Assembly: GCA_963714125.1 (NCBI GenBank)
Contig: OY970234.1
Location: 2,914,001 to 2,978,000 of the forward strand
DNA: 64,000 nt
Source of the DNA: CAWCAW01 sp963714125
GTDB taxonomy: Bacteria; Actinomycetota; Acidimicrobiia; Acidimicrobiales; UBA8190
Direction of reading: 5' to 3'
Part shown: piece after piece, positions 6,528 through 15,106 of the stretch
Position numbering within the stretch: the stretch's first letter is position 1
How the letters are laid out: each line of letters starts with the position of its first letter
Notes under the pieces: generated by a model
Told to the model about the DNA's origin: nothing
Databases searched by the model: none
What the model saw: the letters and a program-made list of their open reading frames with translations, nothing else
Position numbers and translations under genes: made by a program

Positions 6528-7553
6528 ATGTCTGGTGGTCTGCGAATGAGGCGGCGGGTACGGCGGTGCCTGGTGATAGCGGCCTTTATGAGCGTGGGTG
6601 GAGGGTCAGCCATGATCCTCGCTAGTCCCGCTGGAGCCACTACCGGCAGCTACAGCGATCCTCGGCCTTGTTCGGCCAGTGTTCAGAGCGGCGTGTGCAT
6701 CTCGCAGATAACGGCCGATTACACCACGACAAACATCACATTTGGCATGGTCGTTGGGCTTGCCACCGACCCAACCTCCGATCCGACTTGGACGTCAGGT
6801 GCTGCATCTGTTCAATGGACCATTGCCGTTAATGGTGCAACGACAGCCACATTCGTAGTTGCTGCTATCGACCCCGTGACTGGCCAGTTCGTTGGCGGCG
6901 TGACAACTGAACCAGCTGGTGCATTCATCTGTGACCAGAACTCGGGCGTCCAGACATCATTCGATCTCAGCAGTAACACCTATGACGTCACTTTCCCTGC
7001 AAGCTGCATTGGGAATCCATCTTCTGTGAGCGTGACGGCTGCATTCCTCTACTCGGACCTCTTCTATTATTCGCCCGAGCAAGGTCTTTGTTGTTCCACA
7101 TATCCAGATACGACGTCTACGTCCTCCACTACGAGTTCGACAACAAGTAGTACCTTGGTAACTCCAACAACGACAACCACTGTCCCAACCACCACTCCAG
7201 CTCCGACTACAACGACGACGGTGGCGCCTGCGATTGCTCCAAGTTCCGAGTCGACGCCTTCGCGAACCCTGGCATTCACTGGACCAGGGAAAGACATACG
7301 GTTGGCGGCAGTCGTTGGTGGTGCCCTGGTGTTGTTCGGCATCACCTTGTTCGCCCTTGCCGATGCACCTCGCCGCCTGCGACTCCAACTGGCCGACTGG
7401 GGACGTGAACGTCGTCCTTGGCAACGGGCGCTGGATGAACGGGGATTCCGCACCGGTCAACAGCTTCGGCGCCAACTTGCAAAGGGTCAGGCCATGGGCG
7501 GGAAGCTCATGCACGACGCCATGAGCAGAGGTCGGTGGCTCCTCGGTCGCTAA
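6528..7553 (+). CDS. Secreted surface protein with LAFTG sorting signal
   Basis: A 341-residue cell-surface protein. It has a Sec signal peptide (basic RMRRRVRRC, then a hydrophobic stretch ending ...SPAGATTG), an extracellular domain of about 160 residues with a few cysteines, and a Thr/Ser/Pro linker (repeated TTT, SSTTSS). The C-terminal sorting signal is LAFTG, then a hydrophobic helix (VVGGALVLFGITLFAL), then a basic tail. LAxTG signals are typical of class E sortases in actinobacteria; no sortase lies in this window. Unusually, about 50 basic-rich residues follow the hydrophobic helix. The ATG at 6528 has CGGAGGG six bases upstream. The extracellular domain itself is not recognised. Confidence 0.8.
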   Translation: MSGGLRMRRRVRRCLVIAAFMSVGGGSAMILASPAGATTGSYSDPRPCSASVQSGVCISQITADYTTTNITFGMVVGLATDPTSDPTWTSGAASVQWTIAVNGATTATFVVAAIDPVTGQFVGGVTTEPAGAFICDQNSGVQTSFDLSSNTYDVTFPASCIGNPSSVSVTAAFLYSDLFYYSPEQGLCCSTYPDTTSTSSTTSSTTSSTLVTPTTTTTVPTTTPAPTTTTTVAPAIAPSSESTPSRTLAFTGPGKDIRLAAVVGGALVLFGITLFALADAPRRLRLQLADWGRERRPWQRALDERGFRTGQQLRRQLAKGQAMGGKLMHDAMSRGRWLLGR

Positions 7554-7564
7554 TCACTTCTTCG

Positions 7565-7587
7565 CGAGCGCCAGGCCACCTGGCTCG
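7565..7587 (+). terminator. Hairpin after the surface-protein gene
   Basis: CCAGG (7571-7575) and CCTGG (7579-7583) form a stem extended by GAG/CTC, starting 12 bases past the stop codon. There is no strong T-run after it, so termination is only likely. Confidence 0.4.
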
Positions 7588-7660
7588 TCAAAAGTGAGGG
7601 TGACGAAGACCTGGTCTCTGGCCCATACTGGCGAGCAATACGGGGTGACGTGGGAGCAGG

Positions 7661-9454
7661 ATGAGCGACACTTCAGGTGGACCAGGGTGGTGGGAGGCGA
7701 CCGACGGACACTGGTACCCGCCCGAGCGCCACCCGAACCATGTCGCTCCCGCACCGCCTCCACCCGATAAAACGCCGGGTCCGGGGTGGTGGAAGGCAAC
7801 TGACGGCCAGTGGTATCCGCCAGAACGGCACCCGAGCTATGTAGCTCCCATCCCGCCCCCTCCACCTCCGATAGAGACCACGCAACCGCCAATCGCAGAC
7901 GAACTCCAAAAGTTGGGGCACCTTCGTGACAGTGGGGTCTTGACGCAATCCGAGTTTGAAGTACAGAAAGCGTTACTCCTAACGCCAAGACGGCCGCCAC
8001 ATGTGTCGCCGACAACACCGCCGTCTTCATTCAACCGAACGGCATACCCTTCTGCCGCAACCTCACCACTCCATGCCGCAGGGTGGCCAAGCGTGCGGCA
8101 AAGGTCGAGCCGCTCTACGCGGAGGTCTCGACTGGTCGCTCTGGTTATTGCGATTGCTGTCCTCGCCGCCGGAGCCATCGTTGGAACAGTTCTCACCGTT
8201 TTTCCCGCCTCGGCATCGCCTCTTGGCCTCGATGGTCTCGTAACAGTCACGGGGCAAGGAACCAAGACCACTTCGGTACTCCGCTCGTCCCGTGCGGTGG
8301 ACCTTCTCGTTGCAATGGTCTCAACGGAGTACCAGGAGTCGGTGAGCATCTCGGGTGGCGGGCTCCATTGGACTCGGGCCGAGACTTACGAGGGTACCGC
8401 CACGACGGCTGGAGAGAACCTTGAGGTGTGGACGGCACAAGTGAGCGCTCTTCCAAACGGCCTGCGAGTTACGTCGGCGATGACGGGCCCACCATCATGG
8501 TCCCAGTCGCTGACCGTCTTAGCTCTCAGTAACGCTTCCGGCGTCGGTGCAGTCGCAAAGGGCTGCTACTTCTTTCAATCGGATTGTACGAGTGGAAGTC
8601 CAACCCCAAAGCTGTCCCTGGTTCCCGACCACAGTGGGTCATTGGTGGTCGGCGTGGGTTACGACTACAGCAACAAAATCAGAAAGTCGGTTGGGCGAGG
8701 CGAGACCCTCCTTCAGCAAGCACTCGACCAAAAACAGTACGCAACGATGTGGGTTCAGCGGCTCAGCGCCCGGACGGTCGCTGGACGGTCTGTGACGATG
8801 TCTGCGACAGCCTCAGGCAATGATGCCTGGGCAGTGTTGGCTTTTGAGGTGAGCCCCGTCGCGGGCATGCCGACCGACATCGCTCGGAATGTCCGGGCCA
8901 GCAGGAAGAAGCTGGCGGTACCGACAACGACGGCTCCTCCGGTCACGGCCCCCCCGGTCACGGCCCCCCCGGTGACGGCCCCTCCAGTTACTTCCCCTCC
9001 CACCACTATCGACCCACTCTCCGGCTACCAATCTGCCTACGACACCGTCATGAATGACTTGGAGGCCGAGATCACCGACGGTCAGTCCAACAATGTCTCG
9101 GGCATAACGACCGACTGCCAGCAAGTCGTCACCGATGCTAAATCAGCCCTATCTCTCCCGCCGACCGCTAACGCCACCGTCAACTCCGACTGGGCCGCGT
9201 GGCTGAACGAGAACACCTCCGGCTGCCAGCTCATTATCCAAGGCGACCAGCAAGTCCAACAGGCTGCTCAGGATATTCTGAACGACGAAGCGCAGAGTCA
9301 GAACGTTGACCCATCCGCCATTTCCGCCGCAGGTAACCTCTCGGTCACCGGCGAGGGTAACCGTGCTCAGGGGGTGGCAAAGCTCGAAGTTGCAAGTAGC
9401 CAACTCAACACGGCCCTGTTGACCGCCATCCAGGAGTGGAACGGAAACTGGTGA
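7661..9454 (+). CDS. Membrane protein with two WYPPERHP repeats and SHOCT
   Basis: A 597-residue protein. Residues 5-65 hold two DUF2510-like repeats (GPGWWEATDGHWYPPERHP, then GPGWWKATDGQWYPPERHP). A SHOCT-like segment follows near residues 75-105 (LQKLGHLRDSGVLTQSEFEVQKALLL). One membrane helix lies near 165-185 (LVALVIAIAVLAAGAIVGTVL), with a long exported region after it. The exported part has a beta-rich domain, a linker of PPVTA units repeated four times at 8937-8996, and a helical C-terminal domain. The N-terminal modules would be cytoplasmic. GGGAGCAGG precedes the ATG. It is followed by a shorter paralogue sharing the N-terminus. Confidence 0.8.
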   Translation: MSDTSGGPGWWEATDGHWYPPERHPNHVAPAPPPPDKTPGPGWWKATDGQWYPPERHPSYVAPIPPPPPPIETTQPPIADELQKLGHLRDSGVLTQSEFEVQKALLLTPRRPPHVSPTTPPSSFNRTAYPSAATSPLHAAGWPSVRQRSSRSTRRSRLVALVIAIAVLAAGAIVGTVLTVFPASASPLGLDGLVTVTGQGTKTTSVLRSSRAVDLLVAMVSTEYQESVSISGGGLHWTRAETYEGTATTAGENLEVWTAQVSALPNGLRVTSAMTGPPSWSQSLTVLALSNASGVGAVAKGCYFFQSDCTSGSPTPKLSLVPDHSGSLVVGVGYDYSNKIRKSVGRGETLLQQALDQKQYATMWVQRLSARTVAGRSVTMSATASGNDAWAVLAFEVSPVAGMPTDIARNVRASRKKLAVPTTTAPPVTAPPVTAPPVTAPPVTSPPTTIDPLSGYQSAYDTVMNDLEAEITDGQSNNVSGITTDCQQVVTDAKSALSLPPTANATVNSDWAAWLNENTSGCQLIIQGDQQVQQAAQDILNDEAQSQNVDPSAISAAGNLSVTGEGNRAQGVAKLEVASSQLNTALLTAIQEWNGNW

Positions 9455-9497
9455 TGGCAACACTATGCGGGCAACATGCGATGACGTGGAGGGAATG

Positions 9498-10463
9498 ATG
9501 AGCGATGTACCCGGCGGTCCAGGTTGGTGGGAGGCGACCGACGGACATTGGTACCCGCCTGAGCGTCACCCCAACTATGTCGCCCCGCCACCGCCTCCAA
9601 CCGTTGCAGCGCCGGGTCCAGGGTGGTGGAAGGCAACGGACGGTCAGTGGTATCCGGCTGAGAGGCACCCCGACTACGTTGCTCCACGTCTTCCAGTGCC
9701 AGTCGAAACGACCCGGCCGATTCCCACGGTTGCACCGACACCGTCCTCTCCTTTTGGCGCGACCCAATCCCTCCCTGTCACGCCACCTACCCAACCCTTT
9801 CCGGGAACTGCGCTAGCTACCCCATTTTCAGGGACTCCTCAAAAGAAGAGGCCTCCTTACCAACGATGGTGGTTCTGGGTCGCAGCGGCCGTTGTTGTGC
9901 TCACCCTTGTCGGTGGCATCGTGGTAGCCGTCAGCAAGAAGCCATCCAACAATGCTGCCAACGCCGGTGCCAACACAGACAACACAGGAACCAACACCGG
10001 AAACACAGGAACCAGCACAGCGGCGACCACTGCCAAGGCTGCGTCTGCATACGAGTCTGCCTACAACACGATGACGGCGGCGGTGAATGATGACATTCCA
10101 ATGCAGAATGACGTTGATAGTGACCCCGCTGGTGCGACAGCCGCGATCAACGATGAAGTTACTCAGAGGATGACGTTCGACTCGGCCGTAACAGCGATTA
10201 CGTTTCCAGCTAACGTTGAGGCTGACGCAATGAAGCTTCTTAATGCCGACGCTGCCCTTGAGACGGTATTGGGCACTCTTGCAGTGAACACGAACGGCAT
10301 CAGCAACTACAACTCGGTCTTTGACACTGTCACTCCTGATGAGAGCGCATTCACGATGACAGTGAGTGCGACGTGTGCAACCGAGGATTCGAGCACCGAG
10401 TCGGCCAGCGTGGCGACGCCGGCGCACTCTCTCGGGGACGGCGGGGCCGAATTCAAGGCCTAG
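9498..10463 (+). CDS. Paralogous WYPPERHP-repeat membrane protein
   Basis: A 321-residue protein whose first 60 residues are nearly identical to the preceding gene: two WYP repeats ending WYPPERHPNYV and WYPAERHPDYV. It lacks the SHOCT segment. A Pro/Thr-rich linker leads to one membrane helix near residues 130-150 (WWFWVAAAVVVLTLVGGIVVAV), an Asn/Thr/Gly linker (NTGNTGTSTAATT) and an exported helical domain. The ATG at 9498 aligns with the paralogue's start and follows GGAGGG; the ATG at 9465 would add a non-homologous leader. The 43-bp gap to the upstream gene suggests co-transcription. Function unknown; the pair looks like a local duplication that diverged in its exported part. Confidence 0.8.
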   Translation: MSDVPGGPGWWEATDGHWYPPERHPNYVAPPPPPTVAAPGPGWWKATDGQWYPAERHPDYVAPRLPVPVETTRPIPTVAPTPSSPFGATQSLPVTPPTQPFPGTALATPFSGTPQKKRPPYQRWWFWVAAAVVVLTLVGGIVVAVSKKPSNNAANAGANTDNTGTNTGNTGTSTAATTAKAASAYESAYNTMTAAVNDDIPMQNDVDSDPAGATAAINDEVTQRMTFDSAVTAITFPANVEADAMKLLNADAALETVLGTLAVNTNGISNYNSVFDTVTPDESAFTMTVSATCATEDSSTESASVATPAHSLGDGGAEFKA

Positions 10464-10488
10464 TTGTAGCCGTTACGCGAGTTAGGCA

Positions 10489-10516
10489 GCGACCCCGGAC
10501 GTAGGTCCGGGGTCGC
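10489..10516 (+). terminator. Perfect 12-bp stem hairpin
   Basis: GCGACCCCGGAC and GTCCGGGGTCGC form a perfect 12-bp stem around GTAG, 26 bases after the stop of the second paralogue. It has no T-tract, as is common for actinobacterial hairpin terminators. Confidence 0.65.
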
Positions 10517-11251
10517 CTCGCGTCTGGACACAGTGGGCGTTTCGGAAGGTCCTTCGGTCGTGGCGTCTTGTGCAAGTGGTTTGGGGCGGTATCAGCCAGC
10601 AAGACCACGTGACGTTGTCATCGCCGTGCCGCCCGTTCCCCGCTCCACTGCCTACCGGCATCGCCGTGACTGCACCCTCGGTCCCGTTCTGTCCGTGCCT
10701 TATCCTTCCTTCTTCCCTCGTGCGGGTGAGGCCAGGTACTGAGCTGGTGCGGTCGTAGGAAACAAACCCACAGTCCGTGCCCTCGCTGGCGGTGGCGATC
10801 CGGACGATGCTGAGCCCTACCCGTCACAGGGGGCCAAAGCCGCCGGTCTCAAACCGGGTTCGGCGACCCATGCCTCAGCCTCAGTTGGGTTGCCGCCCAT
10901 TGGCCAGTCCGACCTACAACGACGCCTCCTGCGGCTTCAGATCCTCGAGAGCGCCCAGATTCCCCATGGCCTCTGACCAGGGCTTGTGGAGGGTACCCTC
11001 CTTATCGCGTGGGAGGTCACCAGAGAAGTGCATATCGTCCCAGGTCAGGTGGAAGTGCGAACACGCCACTCGCTGGCCTTGACCCCAAAGGTCAAGCCAG
11101 CGTTGCAGGACCCTCCAGCTGGGTGTCTCCTATGCCTTGCCACATCCCTCCTCGGAGATGTCGCCGATGTCGAGAACTCATGGGGTCCCGGGCGCATTGA
11201 TCTACTGGGGGGAGACGTGGTGGGTCGACGTGGTGGGGATGCGGCGAGGAA
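10517..11251. other. Non-coding stretch at the island's right side
   Basis: No convincing complete gene on either strand. It holds one decayed ORF (10914-11129, minus) and a small hairpin, CCGGT/ACCGG, near 10841-10855. I looked for the missing half of the tRNA-Pro or a copy of the 13-bp repeat from the left side and did not find either. Confidence 0.5.
10914..11129 (-). pseudogene. Decayed ORF remnant, family unknown
   Basis: An open frame of about 71 codons between two stops, without a start for its first half, translates to protein-like sequence (VLQRWLDLWGQGQRVACSHF, then LTWDDMHFSGDLPRDKEG, then GALEDLKPQEASL and stop). Its composition is amphipathic and non-repetitive. It reads like the C-terminal end of a larger protein, possibly from a mobile element, but I cannot name the family. 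Confidence 0.35.
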
Positions 11252-13084
11252 ATGACACCTCCGCCTGACGCAGCCGACTCCGATGTCGAAGAACATGGGC
11301 CTCGGCACGGCAAGCGCCGCGGGAGCAGATTTTGGACCGGTGCCACCGGACTGATCTTTGCCATTCCCGCCGCTGCGTACTTCTCGCTGATCCATGGCTA
11401 TGGCGTCAACACCATTTGGGGGGACCAATGGGCTGACGTTCAGGTCATCCACCACCTGTACTCGGGGACACTGAGCCTGGGCACCTTATGGGCCCAGCAC
11501 AACGAGGAGCGAAATTTCTTCTCGAACCTCGTCGTGGTGCTCCTGGCCGAGACCACTCACTTCAACGTCGTCGTCGAAATGTACGTGAGCGCGGTGCTGC
11601 TGACGTGCTCGATCGGCATCCTCATCATCACGCACCGTCTCCGCTCTCGATCCACACCTTGGATCCTTTACTTGCCTGTCGCACTGTTGATGTTCTCTTT
11701 CGTGCAGTTCGGCGACACGCTGTGGGGATTTCAGGTGGCGTGGTTCTTCGTCGTGATCGGGTTGACGACGGCGTTGTTCTTTCTGGATCGGCCCATCCTG
11801 TCCCTGCCATTGCTGATCGGGGCACTGGCGGGCGCCATTGTGGGCAGCTTCTCGCTCTTTCAGGGACTGCTGATCTGGCCCGTGGGGGCGCTGCTCATGT
11901 ACCAACGCCGACGTTCATGGCGGTTGATCGCCATATGGATCGCGACGGGTGTCGTAACAGCAGTCGTGTACTTCATCGATTTCGACTTCTCCGCACCAGG
12001 TGCCGACAACGGGTCCTACGCAAGCCACCACCCCATCGTCGCTCTCAAGTTCTTCTTCATCGCCATCGGAGATGTCGTGGGACTTCCGAAACCGAATAAC
12101 GGCGTCTTCATCCTCGGTATCGTCATCTTCGCCCTGGCCGCCTCGTTGGTCGGGGTCTACGGCCTGCGGCGCGACGAATTGAGCCAACGACCGATCGGTG
12201 TCGCCCTGGTGTGCTTCGGCCTGCTGTTCGCCGCATCCATCGCCATTGGACGGTCTTCCTACGGGCTGCAGGCAGCCCGCTCCCCGCTTTACCCGACCAT
12301 GGACCTTTTGATCCTGGTGGGGTGTTACTTCGTCATCTTGAGTCGACCACCTAGGTCCTCAACGTCCCCGACGAGCCGACAACAAGTGGGCATCCTCGTC
12401 ATGCGCGCGCTCGTCGTCGGCGTGATCTGCCTGCAAGTGATTGTCGGCTTTCCTCACGGCCTGACCGGAGCCCAGCAGTGGCAATCATCTATGAAGACCG
12501 AAGAGATCTACCTTGTCGACCTCACCCAGGCATCCGACAAAGTGACGCTCGCCGAAGCCGTCTATAACCCCCAACTTGTTCGGCGTCTGGCCGTGATCGC
12601 TATGGACAAGCGCCTCAGCCTGTTCTCGACCTCGGCGGCCGCAACCCTAGCGAGCCGGCATCCGTACGCCGTCGCCGTGACCGACTTCTATTCCGAGAAA
12701 AGCGTCCGCGGCGTGTTTGCCTCATCGGGGCCCAAGTACCCGCAGACGATGGGTTTTGCACGAAGCTCCACAGAGCTGTGCGCGCCGCTGGAAACCTCCA
12801 AGATCCTGGCCATAACCCCAGGTTCGCCGCGGAGCCCAGGCTCGTTGCAGGTGACGTCGGACCGGCGTACTTCGACATTTGAGGTCCTCTTCACCACCGC
12901 CAACGCAGCGGTCGACGCCACGGACCCAACGGGACAGGCATGGCACGCAGCAGCAGTCGATTTCGTCACCATCGGACCCTATGACCAGTGGCTCAACATC
13001 CCAGCGAGCGCCTACCCGGCATTTCTCCTCGAGGGTACGTCGGGCACATCCCGCATATGCCAGGCGCCAGCTCGGAGCTCATAG
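11252..13084 (+). CDS. Polytopic membrane protein, possibly GT-C-like
   Basis: A 610-residue integral membrane protein. After a charged cytoplasmic N-terminus, about ten or eleven hydrophobic helices run from residue 30 to 395 (for example ILYLPVALLMFSFVQFGDTL and IGLTTALFFL), followed by an exported C-terminal domain of about 200 residues. The first outer loop, NTIWGDQWADVQVIHHLYSG, holds acidic residues in a position reminiscent of GT-C glycosyltransferases of the mannosyltransferase type, which use lipid-linked sugars. That assignment is tentative. GAGGAA precedes the ATG. The stop overlaps the convergent PH-domain gene by six bases. Confidence 0.75.
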   Translation: MTPPPDAADSDVEEHGPRHGKRRGSRFWTGATGLIFAIPAAAYFSLIHGYGVNTIWGDQWADVQVIHHLYSGTLSLGTLWAQHNEERNFFSNLVVVLLAETTHFNVVVEMYVSAVLLTCSIGILIITHRLRSRSTPWILYLPVALLMFSFVQFGDTLWGFQVAWFFVVIGLTTALFFLDRPILSLPLLIGALAGAIVGSFSLFQGLLIWPVGALLMYQRRRSWRLIAIWIATGVVTAVVYFIDFDFSAPGADNGSYASHHPIVALKFFFIAIGDVVGLPKPNNGVFILGIVIFALAASLVGVYGLRRDELSQRPIGVALVCFGLLFAASIAIGRSSYGLQAARSPLYPTMDLLILVGCYFVILSRPPRSSTSPTSRQQVGILVMRALVVGVICLQVIVGFPHGLTGAQQWQSSMKTEEIYLVDLTQASDKVTLAEAVYNPQLVRRLAVIAMDKRLSLFSTSAAATLASRHPYAVAVTDFYSEKSVRGVFASSGPKYPQTMGFARSSTELCAPLETSKILAITPGSPRSPGSLQVTSDRRTSTFEVLFTTANAAVDATDPTGQAWHAAAVDFVTIGPYDQWLNIPASAYPAFLLEGTSGTSRICQAPARSS

Positions 13085-14545
13085 AGGGTCGACCCCAGAG
13101 GCGCCGTCGTCGGCGACATGAGCGGTCCACTGCCCTTGATCGAAATAGCGAAGCTGGTGGCGCGCCGCGGGATCGGGATACCACCCCGGCGGAGCCACCG
13201 CCGGGACCGCGGTGCCGTTGACGACCGCGGCGCCGTTGGCGACTCTGGCGCCAACAGGCGTCTTGACCTGGAGACTCTCGCGCCGGCGGGCATATCGACT
13301 CGATGTGGCGATGGCCTCGAGCAGCGCATCCGCCTCCGCCGTGCCGCGATCTCGGAACTCGGCTCGGACACGGCGGCCCGCCGCGTCGACGTGCACGGAG
13401 GCCAAACCGAGGGCGCGTTGGACCGGGCCCTGAATGCGGCGCACACTCTGGACTTTCTCGAGGGGAACCCAGCACGTGACTTTGCGGACACGACCGGTGA
13501 CGGACATGGCCACGGCGTCGTCATGGCCGGCGGCGAGAAAGTGGTAACTGAGCGGGGCTTTCCAACGAGCCTGGGCCGGTGGACGTTCAAGGGCGGGCGA
13601 CGGCGCCGTGATCACGGTCTGGAGCAGGTGACGGGCCAGGCTCTCGGGGCCCACCGGCAATAACGCCTTAGTCACCGTGCCCGATCGTGGCCCCTGGTCA
13701 CGCCCCGCCGATCCAGCGATGTCGACCTCGAGACGACACCACCCGAAGGCACGCCACAGCAGGGGCTCAACGAGCCGCACCGCTTGGACGCGACGAATAG
13801 GTATGGTCTCGGCCACCGTTCCGAGCAAGCCGCGGCGGATGCGGATGCCATCGGGTGCTTCGGCCACGGTGAAGCCGTACTGCGTGGACACCAGGCGCCA
13901 GATCGAACGCACGAGTCCGAGCACGTAGATCACCAAGCTGCCGCCCAGGGCCACCACGGCGGCCTTGGAGATGTGCGACGCCACCAGCACGGCCACGAGG
14001 AGGACCACGCTGCCCAACGTGGAGGCGGACAAAGCCACCGATCCCACCAATCGACCCGTGGGCACGCTCGCCACCACGCGCTCGCCCGGCTCCGGCGTCG
14101 ATGGGTCAAGGCCATGATGACCGGCCAGGAGGCGGGCACGCAGGTCCAGAGCCACCGGTTCTGAGAGATACGCCAGCTTGCCGCTCGCCGACGTGGACCC
14201 GGCCAAACGGATACGCAACTCGGCCAGGCCGAATATGCGGGCCAGCAACGGTTGAATGACATCGACGGCTTGGATCCGAGCCACCGGCAACTGTCGAGAG
14301 TCACGGCGCAGGAGGCCTGATTCGATCTGCAGCGTGGCGCCTTCGAGGCGCCACCTCGTCACCAACCAGTGGATCACTCCGACGATCACAGTGACGGCCA
14401 CCAAGGCCGACTCGAACGGCAACGAGTCACCACCTCCGCCCGGATGAGCCGCGGAGGCCGCCAACAACAGCACCACCGGGACCAAGACGCGTCCGGCCCG
14501 AATGACCGGCGAAAGCGGGTGGAGCCGTTGCCAGCCCGAGCTCAC
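13079..14545 (-). CDS. YdbT-like bacterial PH-domain membrane protein
   Basis: A 488-residue protein with three bacterial PH (bPH2) modules separated by pairs of membrane helices. The repeated signature is (L/I)RRGLL...IPIRRVQAV...P(L)...FG...L.V..AG, seen at about residues 70-130, 230-290 and 360-420. The C-terminus adds a DUF2510-like domain (PGWYPDPAARHQLRYFDQGQ), an unusual extension. YdbS/YdbT pairs are known as adjacent genes of poorly understood, envelope-associated function. The GTG start overlaps the upstream stop (GTGA), indicating translational coupling. The frame stays open far upstream, but that part is the shadow of the first gene. Confidence 0.82.
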   Translation of the reverse strand: MSSGWQRLHPLSPVIRAGRVLVPVVLLLAASAAHPGGGGDSLPFESALVAVTVIVGVIHWLVTRWRLEGATLQIESGLLRRDSRQLPVARIQAVDVIQPLLARIFGLAELRIRLAGSTSASGKLAYLSEPVALDLRARLLAGHHGLDPSTPEPGERVVASVPTGRLVGSVALSASTLGSVVLLVAVLVASHISKAAVVALGGSLVIYVLGLVRSIWRLVSTQYGFTVAEAPDGIRIRRGLLGTVAETIPIRRVQAVRLVEPLLWRAFGWCRLEVDIAGSAGRDQGPRSGTVTKALLPVGPESLARHLLQTVITAPSPALERPPAQARWKAPLSYHFLAAGHDDAVAMSVTGRVRKVTCWVPLEKVQSVRRIQGPVQRALGLASVHVDAAGRRVRAEFRDRGTAEADALLEAIATSSRYARRRESLQVKTPVGARVANGAAVVNGTAVPAVAPPGWYPDPAARHQLRYFDQGQWTAHVADDGASGVDPL

Positions 14546-15015
14546 AGACCGGCGGCTTTCGCCTCGCCCAAGGAGGCCAATCGGTCTCGGAGCCGAGTGG
14601 CTTCGTCGTGATCGAGCCCGGGAATGCGGGCATCGGTGGCCGCCGCGGCGGTATGCAGCTTGACGGTGGCCAGTCCGAACAGCCGCTCGATGGGACCGGC
14701 CGTCACGTCGACGAACTGCATTCGGCCGTAGGGGACGACGGACATGCGCCGGAACATGACCCCTCGGGCCACCACCAGGTCCTCGTCGCGTTCGGTGTAG
14801 CGCCACGATCGGAAGCGGTTGTGCACGAACATCAGGGCTGCCCCCGTGCATGCCACCGTGGCGGCGACCGAACCCACCGCGGTGACAGCTCCAAGGCTCG
14901 TCAACGAGACCCCGACAATGACGACAGTGACGATGCCCAGGGCGATGACCTCGACACAGCGCATCTCCCACAGCTTGGGGGAGGGAGATCTCCACGCACC
15001 GTCGTCGATGATCAT
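14542..15015 (-). CDS. YdbS-like bacterial PH-domain protein
   Basis: A 157-residue protein with two membrane helices (about residues 20-62) and one bPH2 domain (about 65-145: DEDLVVARGVMFRRMSVVPY...RMQFVDVTAGPIERLFGLATVKLHTA). It is the usual partner of the downstream multi-PH protein and shares a four-base overlap with it. GGGAGG directly abuts the ATG, an unusually tight spacing, so the true start could be a later codon. Role inferred from the family: membrane-associated, substrate unknown. Confidence 0.85.
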   Translation of the reverse strand: MIIDDGAWRSPSPKLWEMRCVEVIALGIVTVVIVGVSLTSLGAVTAVGSVAATVACTGAALMFVHNRFRSWRYTERDEDLVVARGVMFRRMSVVPYGRMQFVDVTAGPIERLFGLATVKLHTAAAATDARIPGLDHDEATRLRDRLASLGEAKAAGL

Positions 15016-15106
15016 CCTCCCAGGCTACGTGGGCTCCGTCGCTTATGAGCAGGGCTGGCCGGGAGAGAACACGCGCCGAGAGACCGGGGCGGGGGGCGGC
15101 TCCCAG

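Noticed and set aside
11488..12099. Overlapping 203-residue ORF inside the membrane-protein gene
   Set aside because: It is an Arg-rich out-of-frame shadow; the frame used for the membrane protein shows clear hydrophobic helices.
13079..14995. A single 638-residue protein across both PH-domain genes
   Set aside because: The first 150 residues are a shadow of the YdbS-like gene in another frame; the real start is the GTG at 14545 overlapping the upstream stop.
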